A stretch of DNA of 54,989 nt from Deltaproteobacteria bacterium (GCA_016874715.1 VGTK01000013.1:1-54989); one strand, 5' to 3'. Shown: positions 11,462 through 20,498, numbered from the stretch's first letter. Notes: generated by a model from the sequence alone, not told the origin. Program-made: numbers and translations.

Positions 11462-13309
11462 ATGGTTGGCGCGAGAAGCAGCATCGGGGCCGTGAACGGC
11501 GATGGTCAGCCCTCGACCGTCGTGCTGGTCGGCTTCGCGGTCGCGCTCGCGGCCGCGACGATCGCGGTCTACGCGCCGGTGCGCGATTTCGGCTTCGTGA
11601 ACTTCGATGATCCGGGATACGTGTCGGCAAACCCCGAGGTCGCGCGGGGGCTCGGCCTCGACACCGTCGCATGGGCGTTCACCACCACCCGCACTGCCAA
11701 CTGGATCCCCATCACGTGGCTGTCCTACCTGCTCGATGTCAGCCTGTTCGGGGCGAGCCCCGGGGCGCACCACGTCGTGAACGTGCTGCTGCACGTCGCC
11801 AACGCCGTGCTGCTGTTGCTGCTCGCGCTGCGACTGCGGTGCCGCCCGCCCCTTGCCGCGCTTCTCGCCGCGCTGTTCGCACTGCACCCGCTGCGCGTCG
11901 AATCCGTGGCGTGGATCTCGGAGCGCAAAGACGTTCTCTGTGCGCTGCTCGGGCTGTCGTCGCTGTACCTCTGGGTGGGCTGGACGAGGTACGGCGGGCG
12001 GGGACGCTACGGCGCAGCGCTCCTGCTGTTCGGCCTCGGCTTGATGGCGAAGCCGATGCTGGTCACGCTGCCGTTCGTCCTGCTGCTGCTCGACTTCTGG
12101 CCGCTGCGACGGACCCGCTGGAGCGGCGCGTGGGAAGACCGCCGCGGGCACGTCGTGTCATGGGCCCGTCTCATGCTCGAGAAGATTCCGTTCTTCGCTC
12201 TCGCGGTCGCATCGAGCGCGGTGACCTTCTTCGTGCAGCGCGCGGGTGGAGCGGTCGCGGACACGGTGGTGCTGCCCCTGCCGGCGCGGCTGCGCGGCGC
12301 CATCGCGGCATACGGATGGTACGCCGGCAAGACGCTCTGGCCGGAGGGGCTGGCAGCGCTCTATCCCAACCCCGCGCTGCTCGGCGGCAGCCCGCCCGAC
12401 CTGGCGATCCTTGGGGGGGGCGTGCTGCTGGTCGGCAGCGCTGCCGCCGCCCTCGGACAGGCGAGGCGGCGCCCGTGGCTCGTCGTCGGCATGGGCATCT
12501 TCGTGGGGATGCTGGTTCCCGTGGTCGGGCTCGTGCAGGTCGGACAACAGTCGACCGCCGACCGCTACACGTACCTTCCCGGGATCGGCCTCGCGCTCGT
12601 CGTGACCGGCTTGCTCGACGAGGCGGCCCGCCGCCTTCGTGTCGCGCCCCCGGTGCGTATCGCGGTGGTGCTCGGCCTGCTCGCCGCCCTGGCGGTCGCA
12701 ACGCGCGTGCAGGTCGGCTACTGGCGCGACAGCTTGACGCTGGCACGACGGACGCTGGCGGTGACCGACCACAACTACGTCATGCAGTTCAACCTGGCCG
12801 TCGCGCTCGACGAACGTGGCGACCTTCCGGGAGCGCTCGCGGCGTATGCCGAGGCCGTGCGCCTCCGTCCCGACCTGGCGGCCTTCCGCGTCAACCATGC
12901 GGCAGCGCTGGCGCGTGCCGGGCGAGTCGAGGAGGCGGTGGCGGAGTACGCGGTGGCGCTGCAGCTCGCGCCGCACGACCGCGCGGCGCGCAACAATCTC
13001 GCGTGGCTCCGCGCGACGCATCCCGACGCGCGCCACCGCGACGGAAGGACTGCGCTCGCCCTCGCGTCGGCGCTCGCGCAGCAAGGTCCCGCCGATACCA
13101 ACACGCTCGATCTGCTCGCGGCCGCTCTCGCCGAGGTCGGGCGGTTCGCCGAGGCCGAGCGCACGGCTGCTGCGGCCCTCGCGGCGGCGCACAGTTCGGG
13201 GGCCACACGACTTGCCGCGGCGCTCGCGTCACGCCGCGAGATCTATGCCGCTGGGCGGGCGTACCGCGAGGATCCGGCGAGCGTCGCCGTGCTCGCCCCG
13301 CCGAGCTGA
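11462..13309 (+). CDS. TMTC-like polytopic membrane protein with C-terminal TPR repeats
   Basis: 615 residues from ATG 11462 (an upstream in-frame ATG at 11390 is possible). The N-terminal two-thirds is a GT-C type membrane domain with the family signatures FVNFDDPGYVSANPEVARGL, NWIPITWLSYLLD, HPLRVESVAWISERKDVL and LMAKPMLVTLPFVLLLLDFW, then DRYTYLPGIG before the last helices. From about residue 440 there are TPR helices (NYVMQFNLAVALDERGD, AFRVNHAAALARAGRVEEA, AARNNLAWLRA). The eukaryotic relatives TMTC1-4 are O-mannosyltransferases. The bacterial proteins are uncharacterised but probably glycosylate exported proteins from a polyprenyl-sugar donor. It follows another GT-C gene, suggesting a surface-glycan locus. 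Confidence 0.85.
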   Translation: MVGARSSIGAVNGDGQPSTVVLVGFAVALAAATIAVYAPVRDFGFVNFDDPGYVSANPEVARGLGLDTVAWAFTTTRTANWIPITWLSYLLDVSLFGASPGAHHVVNVLLHVANAVLLLLLALRLRCRPPLAALLAALFALHPLRVESVAWISERKDVLCALLGLSSLYLWVGWTRYGGRGRYGAALLLFGLGLMAKPMLVTLPFVLLLLDFWPLRRTRWSGAWEDRRGHVVSWARLMLEKIPFFALAVASSAVTFFVQRAGGAVADTVVLPLPARLRGAIAAYGWYAGKTLWPEGLAALYPNPALLGGSPPDLAILGGGVLLVGSAAAALGQARRRPWLVVGMGIFVGMLVPVVGLVQVGQQSTADRYTYLPGIGLALVVTGLLDEAARRLRVAPPVRIAVVLGLLAALAVATRVQVGYWRDSLTLARRTLAVTDHNYVMQFNLAVALDERGDLPGALAAYAEAVRLRPDLAAFRVNHAAALARAGRVEEAVAEYAVALQLAPHDRAARNNLAWLRATHPDARHRDGRTALALASALAQQGPADTNTLDLLAAALAEVGRFAEAERTAAAALAAAHSSGATRLAAALASRREIYAAGRAYREDPASVAVLAPPS

Positions 13310-13318
13310 GCGCGCCGG

Positions 13319-14770
13319 TCACTCCACGTAGCCGAGCGCCTCGAGCCGCTTGGCCGCGTCCTCGGACACGGTTCCGGGCGGCGGTGCCGCGACCGGGCGC
13401 GCAAGCCACGCGTGCAGCGCCTCGGCGGGCGGCTTCGCGTCCTTCTTGCGGGTACGTAAGACGTCGTCGAGCTCGCTTGGGTCGGTCCGCAGGTCGTACA
13501 GCTCCTGCGTCTTCTCGGTCCGCGCCTCGATGTACTTCCACGGCCCGGTGCGCACGGCGAACTTCTGCCCGCGCACGTTCAGCCCGAGCTCGATCTCGCG
13601 GTCGTACGTGCGGCGCTGCAGGAAGATCGGTCGCTGCGGATCGAGCGTCCCCGTACCCTCGAGCGCGTCGCGCAGGGACACGCCGTCGAACGCCTGCGCG
13701 GGGGGCGCGAGCCCGAGCAGTTCGTGCAGGGTCGGCACGACGTCGGCGAGCTGCACCGGCTCCTCGACCACGCGCCCGCGTGGCAGGCGCGCCGGCCAGC
13801 GCACGAGGAACGGAATGCGGACGGCCTCTTCGTAGAGCATCGCGCCGTGGTGCATCCAGCCGTGATCCATGAGCCCTTCGCCGTGGTCGGACACGACGAT
13901 CACCAGCGTGTCGTCGAGCCGCCCGGCGGTGTTCAGACGGTCGAGCAGGCGGCCGACCTGGTCGTCGGTGTAGCGAATCTCGCCGTCGTAGGCGGCGATC
14001 TGCTTCTGCAGATCCGTCGGGTCCTTCTCGAGCGGCGGCAGCAGCTCCGCCTCCGCCGCCGGGGGCTCGTACGGGTCGTGCGGATCGAACAGGTGGATCC
14101 ACAGGAAGTAGGGCGGCGGCGTCCGGGTACCGTCGCGCGACGCGGCGCGTTCGCCGCCGACGTAGCCGTTCTCCTCGAGCCAGCGCTCCGCCTGGACGCG
14201 CGTCGCCGCGCCGCGGCGGCAGAAGCCGCCCTCGAGCTGGAAGCCCTCCCACTGCTGACCAAAGCTCTTGCACGCGTCTCGCTCGAAGTGGTCGTCGTAG
14301 GTCGCGAAGCCGCGCGCGAGGCCGAAGCTGCGGTCGAGGACGAAGGAGCTGACGAACGCCGCGGTGCGGTAGCCCGCCGTGCCGAGCGTCTCGGCGAGCG
14401 TCGGCGTCGGGTGGGTGAACGCGACGCCGTTCTTGGGCAAGCCCAGCGCACGCGGCAGGAGTCCCGTCATGAGCGACGCGTGCGAGGGCAGGGTGGTGGG
14501 CATCGGCGCGTACGCGGTCGCAAAGCGCACGCCGTCGCGCGCGACCTCCTCGAGCCGCGGCGTCGTCGGTCGCGCGTAGCCGTACGCCGAGGTGTGGTCG
14601 GCGCGCAGCGTGTCCAGGGTGATCAGCAGGACGTCGGGTCGGGCCGGCGCCGGCGGGTCGCCGCTCCGGCAGCCGCCGACGGTCGCCGCGACGAGCAGGA
14701 TCGCGAGCAGGAGTGCTACGGGCGGACGGAGCGCGGGGCAGCGTCGGGTCTCGAAACGGGACGGGTGCAT
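13319..14770 (-). CDS. sulfatase-superfamily lipoprotein with Thr in the nucleophile position
   Basis: 483 residues. The lipoprotein signal peptide ends in a V-G-G-C lipobox near residue 34. The alkaline-phosphatase/sulfatase fold is clear: LLITLDTLRADHTSAYGY (metal-binding Asp region), PTTLPSHASLMTG, IHLFDPHDPYEPP, VVSDHGEGLMDHG and the C-terminal ELYDLRTDPSELDDV. Canonical sulfatases have C/S-x-P-x-R, where Cys or Ser becomes formylglycine. Here the site is Thr93-L-P-S-H97, so formylglycine cannot form and a Thr nucleophile (as in phosphonate ester hydrolases or phosphoethanolamine transferases) is more likely. The substrate could be a phosphodiester or phosphonate rather than a sulfate ester. 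It is convergent with the TPR gene, 9 bp away. Confidence 0.88.
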   Translation of the reverse strand: MHPSRFETRRCPALRPPVALLLAILLVAATVGGCRSGDPPAPARPDVLLITLDTLRADHTSAYGYARPTTPRLEEVARDGVRFATAYAPMPTTLPSHASLMTGLLPRALGLPKNGVAFTHPTPTLAETLGTAGYRTAAFVSSFVLDRSFGLARGFATYDDHFERDACKSFGQQWEGFQLEGGFCRRGAATRVQAERWLEENGYVGGERAASRDGTRTPPPYFLWIHLFDPHDPYEPPAAEAELLPPLEKDPTDLQKQIAAYDGEIRYTDDQVGRLLDRLNTAGRLDDTLVIVVSDHGEGLMDHGWMHHGAMLYEEAVRIPFLVRWPARLPRGRVVEEPVQLADVVPTLHELLGLAPPAQAFDGVSLRDALEGTGTLDPQRPIFLQRRTYDREIELGLNVRGQKFAVRTGPWKYIEARTEKTQELYDLRTDPSELDDVLRTRKKDAKPPAEALHAWLARPVAAPPPGTVSEDAAKRLEALGYVE

Positions 14771-14873
14771 CGGGCTGGGGAGTGCGGGGGCGCTCTCCGC
14801 ATACCACGTGGCCGTGGCGCCGATGAACCGTCATTCGGTGCGCAGGCCCGCGGCCGCGCGCCCGTTCCGTCCG

Positions 14874-15866
14874 CTAGGGCGTGCCCGTCGCGGTCGTGCT
14901 CGAGAGCGGCACGCAGCGCCCGTCGTCGCCGCAGGTGCCGAGCATCAGGTGCGGCACGTCGCCCTGCTCCGGCGGCAGGAAGTACGAGCAGAACCCTGCG
15001 ATCGCTCCCGCGGTCGTTGCGACGATCTCGGAGCACGTACCGTCCGGGGCATCGCAACACAGCGGCAGGGGGTCGATGGGACGGTCGACGCACGACCCGA
15101 CGCGGCAGCCGAGCTCGGGCGGCGCCGGCGGCGGACACGGATCTCCCTCGCAGGAGCCGTGGCTCCCGGTGCCGCCGAGGATCTGGATGCAGGGCTTGAA
15201 GACGCTCCAGTAGGCGTCGAACCCGGTGCTCACGGACCGGCTGAAGCACGCGCCGCCGAAGTCGCAGCACGCCTCGCGTCCGAGCCGGCAGCCCACGCCG
15301 CAGGCCGGCTGCCCGTCGCACTCCTCACCGGGCTCGATCACGCCGTTGCCGCAGGTGCCGATGAACCGGCAGCTGGCGTCGCAGGTCGGCGTCCCGGGCG
15401 GCTCGCACTGCTCGCCCTGCGACGCGTCGACCACGCCGTTGCCGCAGGAATGGAGGAACTGGCAGTTGGCATCGCAGGTCGCCGTTCCCGGCGGCTCGCA
15501 CTGCTCGTTGGCGGGATCCACCACGCCATCGCCGCAGTTGCGCGGCTGGCAGGCGTGATCGCAGGTCGGTGTGTTCGGCGGCTCGCACTGCTCGCCGGGG
15601 TCGAGCTGGCCGTTGCCGCACACGATCACCTGACAGAACGGGTCACACAGGCCGACGCCGGGCGGCTCGCAGCGTTCGCCGTTCCGACGGTCGGTGATGC
15701 CGTCGCCGCAGACGCTCGAACGGCAGATCGTGCCGGTCTGCACGCAGGCCTCGTCAGCGTGCGGGAACGTCGAGACGCAGAAGCCGCCGTCGCCGCGGCT
15801 GCGGCACTCGCCGTCGCGACGCAGGGCGGGCCGGACGTGGAACGCGTCGCGGCTCTCGCAGCACAC
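14874..15866 (-). CDS. Myxococcus-type Cys-rich repeat protein, distal part of a split gene
   Basis: 330 residues from GTG 15866 to TAG 14876-14874. It carries five tandem Cys-rich units of the form C-G-N/D-G-V-x-D-P-x-E-Q-C-E-P-P-G-T-x-T-C-D-x-x-C (about 15300-15750), the repeat common in secreted myxobacterial and related surface proteins. A Cys-rich C-terminal domain follows (REACCDFGGACF, LPLCCDAPDGTC). No signal peptide is present at this start, which is implausible for a disulfide-rich protein. The same frame upstream, across a single TAA, encodes a signal peptide and a short helical Cys domain (15903-16160). The natural product is therefore probably one secreted protein of about 428 residues. 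Confidence 0.8.
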   Translation of the reverse strand: MCCESRDAFHVRPALRRDGECRSRGDGGFCVSTFPHADEACVQTGTICRSSVCGDGITDRRNGERCEPPGVGLCDPFCQVIVCGNGQLDPGEQCEPPNTPTCDHACQPRNCGDGVVDPANEQCEPPGTATCDANCQFLHSCGNGVVDASQGEQCEPPGTPTCDASCRFIGTCGNGVIEPGEECDGQPACGVGCRLGREACCDFGGACFSRSVSTGFDAYWSVFKPCIQILGGTGSHGSCEGDPCPPPAPPELGCRVGSCVDRPIDPLPLCCDAPDGTCSEIVATTAGAIAGFCSYFLPPEQGDVPHLMLGTCGDDGRCVPLSSTTATGTP

Positions 15867-15902
15867 GTCGAGGTGCGCGCGCCCGCAGGTCGAGCGCGAG
15901 GC

Positions 15903-16160
15903 TTACTGCCGCAGGCGGCCGCGGCACATGCGCGGCAACGTGCCGTCGTCCGCGAGCTGCGCGATCACGTCCCAGGCGCACCGGACGTACGCCGCGTGGC
16001 TCACGGCACCGCTGCAGTCGCAGCCCGCGCGGATCGCCTCGCGCGCCGCCAGCACCGCGGCTGCGTGCTCGCCGCCTTCGTCGCACGTGCTGGCCGCGAC
16101 GGCCGCCGAGGGAAGGGAGAGCATCAACAGACCGAGCGTGAGAATGCTGCGAATCCGCAC
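15903..16160 (-). CDS. signal peptide and N-terminal domain of the split Cys-rich protein
   Basis: 85 residues from GTG 16160, which has a strong GGGGAGGT Shine-Dalgarno five bases upstream. The signal peptide RIRSILTLGLLMLSLPSAAVAA is followed by a small helical domain with paired cysteines (STCDEGG, GCDCSGAVSHAAYVRCAW, RMCRGRLRQ). The frame stops at TAA 15905-15903 and then stays open, in the same frame, with ASRSTCGRAHLDVCCES leading into the Cys-rich repeat protein. The arrangement (short helical domain, then T-C-G-R-x-x-x-x-x-C-C, then repeats) looks continuous, so TAA is probably a premature stop. As annotated this would be an 85-residue exported peptide. Confidence 0.75.
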   Translation of the reverse strand: MRIRSILTLGLLMLSLPSAAVAASTCDEGGEHAAAVLAAREAIRAGCDCSGAVSHAAYVRCAWDVIAQLADDGTLPRMCRGRLRQ

Positions 16161-16230
16161 GGCACACCTCCCCGGAGCGGACGCCGTCCACGCTGCGCGG
16201 ACGCCGTCGCCCGATCGAATCAGGTCAATA

Positions 16231-16276
16231 GGCCGTACCGGTTTCATCGCTCGTGGTCGGCGAAACCGGTGCGGCC
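16231..16276 (-). terminator. 14-bp inverted repeat directly after the SDR gene
   Basis: Arms 16231-16244 (GGCCGTACCGGTTT) and 16263-16276 (AAACCGGTGCGGCC) pair over 14 positions with a single G-U wobble and an 18-nt loop. It begins one base after the SDR stop codon. There is no clear U tract, so it may be a factor-dependent terminator or an operator-like site before the Cys-rich gene. Confidence 0.6.
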
Positions 16277-16277
16277 G

Positions 16278-17180
16278 TCACATGTACGTCGGCTGTCGCG
16301 GCTGGTCGCCGAAGAGCTCGTCCTTCCGCTCGATCAGGTCGTGCGCGGTGATGCCCGCGCCCGGGGTCTCGAGCTTCGAGACGATGTGCCAGCCGCGGAC
16401 GAGGTCCACCTCGCCGCCCCACACGATGAAGCCCTGGCCGTTCAGGTCGCCCGCCGCCTCGCTGGCGAGGAACACCACCAGCTGCGCCGGCCACGACGGG
16501 TGGAACACGTCGAAGCCCGATTCGGGCTTCGCGAACATCGAGTTGTTCGGCATCGACTCGGTCATGCGCGTGCGGGCGCGTGGCGCCATGAAGTTCGACG
16601 TCACGCCGTACTTGCCCATCTCGCGCGCGATGCTGATCGTCAGCGCCGCGATCGCTGCCTTCGCCATCGCGTAGTTGCTGTTGCCGGCGGAGCCGAGGAG
16701 GCCGGCCTCGGACGCGGTGTTGATCACGCGTCCGTACACCGCCCCGGTCGACTTCGCGGCCTCGCGCCAGCGTGCCGCCGCGTGCCGGCACATGGCGAAG
16801 TGACCCTTGCAGTGGACCTGCATGACGAGGTCGAACTCGTCCTCGCTCATGTTGAAGCTCATGCGGTCGCGCAGCACTCCGGCGTTGTTCACCAGGATGT
16901 CGAGCTTGCCGTACGTGTCGTAGGCGAGCTCGATCGTGCGGCGCGCGCCGTCCCAGCTGGCGATGTCCTCGTAGCTGGCGACGGCCTTGCCCCCTGCCTT
17001 CACGATGTCGCGTACGACCTCGTCGGCGGGCGAGCGATCGCCGCCGTCGCCGGCGAGGGATGCTCCGATGTCGTTGACGATGACCGTGGCGCCTTCCGCG
17101 GCGAGCGCGAGGGCTTCCTCGCGCCCGAGCCCGCGGCCCGCGCCGGTGACGATGGCGACTCTATCTGAAAGTAGTGGCAT
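16278..17180 (-). CDS. short-chain dehydrogenase/reductase, HSD17B4-type hydroxyacyl-CoA dehydrogenase-like
   Basis: 300 residues. The NAD(P)-binding motif TGAGRGLGREEALALA is at the N terminus, with N-D-I-G after strand 2, NNAG in the middle, and the catalytic Ser-Tyr-Lys set in INTASEAGLLGSAGNSNYAMA. The V-N-D-I-G motif and the A-D-E-V-V-x-x-I segment match the D-3-hydroxyacyl-CoA dehydrogenase domain of peroxisomal multifunctional enzyme and bacterial beta-oxidation SDRs. The C terminus has an extra 40 residues ending PTYM. The start is ATG 17180. It lies only 9 bp after the stop of the upstream di-heme propeller gene, so the two may be cotranscribed. Its likely role is oxidation of a hydroxyacyl-CoA or hydroxysteroid, fitting the acyl-CoA dehydrogenases nearby. 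Confidence 0.9.
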   Translation of the reverse strand: MPLLSDRVAIVTGAGRGLGREEALALAAEGATVIVNDIGASLAGDGGDRSPADEVVRDIVKAGGKAVASYEDIASWDGARRTIELAYDTYGKLDILVNNAGVLRDRMSFNMSEDEFDLVMQVHCKGHFAMCRHAAARWREAAKSTGAVYGRVINTASEAGLLGSAGNSNYAMAKAAIAALTISIAREMGKYGVTSNFMAPRARTRMTESMPNNSMFAKPESGFDVFHPSWPAQLVVFLASEAAGDLNGQGFIVWGGEVDLVRGWHIVSKLETPGAGITAHDLIERKDELFGDQPRQPTYM

Positions 17181-17189
17181 CGGGTCGGA

Positions 17190-20100
17190 TCAATCCCAGA
17201 GGCTCGCCGGGCGGTCAAGGAACGCCTGTGACGCTGACCCGCCGCCGGGAACCGGCGGGCAGACGACGGGCGCCGGCGTGTTGCGCGCCCCGACGAAGCG
17301 CCGCGTCGTGTCGTTGGTGGTCGACGGCGACTTCGCGGGCGCCGCGGCGCAGAACTGGGTCTCGCCGCCCACCGTGAGGCGGAGCGCCATGGTGCCCTGC
17401 GGTGCGGCGTTCAGCGGGTACAGCTGGCTACCGCGCCCCCGGATCGTCAGCGTGCCGCCGCGCAGCGTCGCCGACTGGATCGGGCCCATGAAGCGCTGCG
17501 GGTCGCTGTACTTGTAGCCCGGATTGGTCGCCGTGCCGGTGCGCTTCCAGCCGATCTGCGGCAGCGCAACCGTCACCACGCCGCTGCCGCCGTTGCCGTC
17601 GTACACCACCAGGGTCGCGCCGCCGGCGGTGACGGGATCGCTCGGGCCGTTCCAGGCCGGGACGACGACGCCGCTGGGCGACGTGCCCTGCTTCGCCGAG
17701 CGGAAGGACAGCGTGCGGCCGGTCGGGTTGATCGGCGCCGTGTCGTCGTCGCGGAGCGTGAGCGACGTCGCGCGCATGCCGACGGGGACGATCGCGCCGG
17801 GATAGCTGTTCGGATCGGCCGGGTCCGTGCCCTCGTCGAGCTCGTCGCGGTCGAAGAAGCCGTCCAGGTCCCGGTCGACGCCGATGCGCTCGCCGGAACC
17901 CGGCGGTACGCAGGTGTACGTGAGCTGCTGCCCGGCGGTGTTCGCGAGCGCGGCCAGCGCCGCGATGCTGAGGGTCTCGCCGTCGCGGTCGGTCTGGAAC
18001 GCACCGCCGGTGAGCCAGGCGCCGCGCTGCTCGCCGGCGATGGTGCCCTTCACGACGAGGTCGCACTCGGGCGTCGGCTGGGTCGCCCGTGCGACCAGCA
18101 AGTCGACGCGCGGTCCGACGGTGGCCGAGTTCGTGTTGTCGCGGGTGATCTGCTGGCCGACGATCGGGAACTGCTCGGCGTCGAAGGCGTGCATGAACTG
18201 CTCGAGCTCGTTCTCCTGCGTGCCCGACGCGCTGAACACCGTCGCCGACAGGAAGCGCTTGACGGTGTCGATGCTGCCGTCATGCAGGAAGCCGAAGCCG
18301 CGCACCTGCGGTCCGAGATCGGCGTTGTTGCCCGGGGTGATGCCGGCCACCGCCGGCATGCCGAACATGCCGACCTTCTGGTAGGCGTTGCGCGTGTGCG
18401 CGACCTTGAACATCTGGGTCTCGTTCTCGAACGTGCCGAAGCCGTCGCTGCCGAAGAAGCCCTGCGCGCGGTTGAGCGTGTGGCAGCCGTTGCAGTTGAA
18501 CAAGGTGTCGCTGATCGGCCCGAAGTAGAAGTTGCTCCCGTTCTGCTGCGCCGTGGTCAGCGAGTTGTTCAGGTTGCGGATCGGGTTCGGTGGGTAGTTC
18601 ACGGTCAGGATGAAGTCGGTGAACGACTGCATGTCGGCGGCCGAGAGCTCCGCCGTGCGGCCGATCAGGCCGACGAACGCCGGGTTGAACGCCTTGAACG
18701 CGAGGTCCTCGTTGAACGGCGCGGTCGGTCCGCCGTTGCGATCGCCGCGCCAGTGCATCGCTCCGTGGTTCGCCATGCCGCGCAAGCTCTGCGTCGTCAT
18801 GGGGCCCTTCAGCGGGTGGAAGTCCGGGTCGATGCCGAGCGGGCCGATGCGCAACGGCAGCGGGTTGATCGCGACCTCGCCGCTCGGGTCGCCGAGGTCC
18901 CAGGCGAGGCTGTCGAGGTCGCCGAAGACGTGGCAGCTCGAGCACGACGCCTCACCGTTGCTCGAGGTGAAGGCCGCGTCGTAGAGGAACTGCCGGCCGT
19001 GCACGATGCCCGCCGGCTCGGGGTTGTAGACCGGCAGGTGATCGATCTCCTGTGCGGTGGACAGGTCCAGCACCGAGACCGAGTTGTCGAAGCGCGTGAA
19101 GACGTAGCCGCGCGTGTTCGCGGCGTTCAACACGATGCCGGTCGGGCCGCCGCCGGTGAGCGTGATGTGGCTCGCGGCACTCGGAACGAAGGTGTTGTTC
19201 TCGAGGGCCGTGGTCGAGAACACGCCGACCTTCTTCGAGCCGAAGGCCGTCACGTACAGCGTGGCGCCGTCGTTCGTCACCGCCATGCCGAGGGGCGTCG
19301 CGAGGCTCGCGGCGCTGGTCGCCGGCGACGCCGGGCGGACGTCGTAGTCGATATGCTTGTTGAGGTGGCGCGGCAGCACGCTGGCGCCGTTGAGCACCGT
19401 CACGCGGGACAGGGCGATCTCGCCCTGGACCGTCGTGGCGCCGCCGTCGCCGGGACCTTCGAAGCGCGTGAGGTTGTTCGCGTCGGTGTTGCTCACGTAG
19501 ACGCGGCCGTTCGTCGGGTTGACCGCCATGTTGAACAGGACGGTTCCGACCCCGGCGAAGTTCGCCGTCTCGACCGGCGTGCCGGCCGAGGCGTTGATCG
19601 CGAAGACGTCCTGATCGGGAAGCGAGAAGCGCACGCCGTTGTTCCAGTTGCGGCCGAGCGTGTCCTGCCACTGCGAGACCGTCTGGTTGAACTTGACGAT
19701 CAGGCCGACCTCCGGCCCGACCTCCCCGTGGGCGATGTTCGGCAGCGGCAGGCCGCCCGGCATGGTGAATCCGCTCACGTTGCAGGGACCGGCAGCGGCG
19801 CCGCCGTCGCAGACCAGGCCCTCGCTGAGCGACGTGGTGCGGTTACCGGAGTGGAAGACCGCCGCGTAGACGGTGTTGCCGTCGGCGCTGCGCGCCAGCG
19901 CGCGCGGCGTGTCGCCGAACAGCACGACGTTGGTGATCGGCGTGCCGCCGAGCGAGGTGCCCAGGTTGGTCGCGTCGAACACCTGCACCAGCGCGCGGCC
20001 GATGCCCTCCGTCGTGAGGTTCGCCGCGACCGGGCAGTTCTGGCCGCGGCGCGCCGTGGTGATGAAGGCGCGGTTGCCGCCGGTGCCCGCGAACACGATG

Positions 20101-20498
20101 TCGCGCGGCTCGTCGCAGGTGAGCAGCGTGCGTGTCACGCGCGGCGGCGTCGCCGCGACGTCGACGATGCTGACGCTGTCCGACAGATGATTGACGACCC
20201 ACACCTCGCCGTTGGTCCGCGCCGCGACCGCGCTCGGCTCGAGGCCGACCTCGACCGACCCGGCATGAGTGAGGGCGCCGCCGCTCACGTCGAAGATCTC
20301 GAGCCGGTTGTCCGGCGTGTTGACCGCGAACAGCCGGGTCCCGTCGGGCGACAGCGCGAGCGGGCGGGCCTGACCGGTCTCGAAGTTAGTGAAGCTTGCG
20401 GCCTCGGCGGCGAGGGCCGGCAGGAGAGCCGTGCACGCCAGCGCTCCGAGGAGCAGCGACGTGCGGTTTCCATGGCGGTGGCGGCGGCACCGGGGCAT
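17190..20498 (-). CDS. secreted beta-propeller/di-heme cytochrome c peroxidase-like protein (copy A)
   Basis: 1102 residues from ATG 20498 (AGGAG Shine-Dalgarno 8 bp upstream). It is exported by an N-terminal signal peptide. Residues about 35-500 form a YVTN/lactonase-like propeller (RPLALSPDGTRLFAVNTPDN, EVWVVNHLSDSVSIVDVA). Two c-type heme sites follow, CSSCH at 519-523 and CNGCH at 669-673. The roughly 150-residue spacing matches MauG/bacterial cytochrome c peroxidase. Between them, near residue 575, lies ANHGAMHWRGDR, with a candidate distal ligand and the inter-heme Trp. An Asp-rich calcium loop (DRDLDGFFDRDELDEGTD) lies near residue 880. A C-terminal domain of about 180 residues (GGATLVVYDG, NPGYKYSDPQRFMGP) is shared with copy B. 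Electron transfer or peroxidase activity outside the cytoplasmic membrane is inferred. Confidence 0.88.
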   Translation of the reverse strand: MPRCRRHRHGNRTSLLLGALACTALLPALAAEAASFTNFETGQARPLALSPDGTRLFAVNTPDNRLEIFDVSGGALTHAGSVEVGLEPSAVAARTNGEVWVVNHLSDSVSIVDVAATPPRVTRTLLTCDEPRDIVFAGTGGNRAFITTARRGQNCPVAANLTTEGIGRALVQVFDATNLGTSLGGTPITNVVLFGDTPRALARSADGNTVYAAVFHSGNRTTSLSEGLVCDGGAAAGPCNVSGFTMPGGLPLPNIAHGEVGPEVGLIVKFNQTVSQWQDTLGRNWNNGVRFSLPDQDVFAINASAGTPVETANFAGVGTVLFNMAVNPTNGRVYVSNTDANNLTRFEGPGDGGATTVQGEIALSRVTVLNGASVLPRHLNKHIDYDVRPASPATSAASLATPLGMAVTNDGATLYVTAFGSKKVGVFSTTALENNTFVPSAASHITLTGGGPTGIVLNAANTRGYVFTRFDNSVSVLDLSTAQEIDHLPVYNPEPAGIVHGRQFLYDAAFTSSNGEASCSSCHVFGDLDSLAWDLGDPSGEVAINPLPLRIGPLGIDPDFHPLKGPMTTQSLRGMANHGAMHWRGDRNGGPTAPFNEDLAFKAFNPAFVGLIGRTAELSAADMQSFTDFILTVNYPPNPIRNLNNSLTTAQQNGSNFYFGPISDTLFNCNGCHTLNRAQGFFGSDGFGTFENETQMFKVAHTRNAYQKVGMFGMPAVAGITPGNNADLGPQVRGFGFLHDGSIDTVKRFLSATVFSASGTQENELEQFMHAFDAEQFPIVGQQITRDNTNSATVGPRVDLLVARATQPTPECDLVVKGTIAGEQRGAWLTGGAFQTDRDGETLSIAALAALANTAGQQLTYTCVPPGSGERIGVDRDLDGFFDRDELDEGTDPADPNSYPGAIVPVGMRATSLTLRDDDTAPINPTGRTLSFRSAKQGTSPSGVVVPAWNGPSDPVTAGGATLVVYDGNGGSGVVTVALPQIGWKRTGTATNPGYKYSDPQRFMGPIQSATLRGGTLTIRGRGSQLYPLNAAPQGTMALRLTVGGETQFCAAAPAKSPSTTNDTTRRFVGARNTPAPVVCPPVPGGGSASQAFLDRPASLWD

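Noticed and set aside
15300..15750. Regularly spaced similar blocks that could suggest a CRISPR-like array
   Set aside because: The blocks are imperfect protein-coding repeats (C-G-N-G-V-x-D units) in frame; spacers are not unique non-coding sequence and no cas genes are present.
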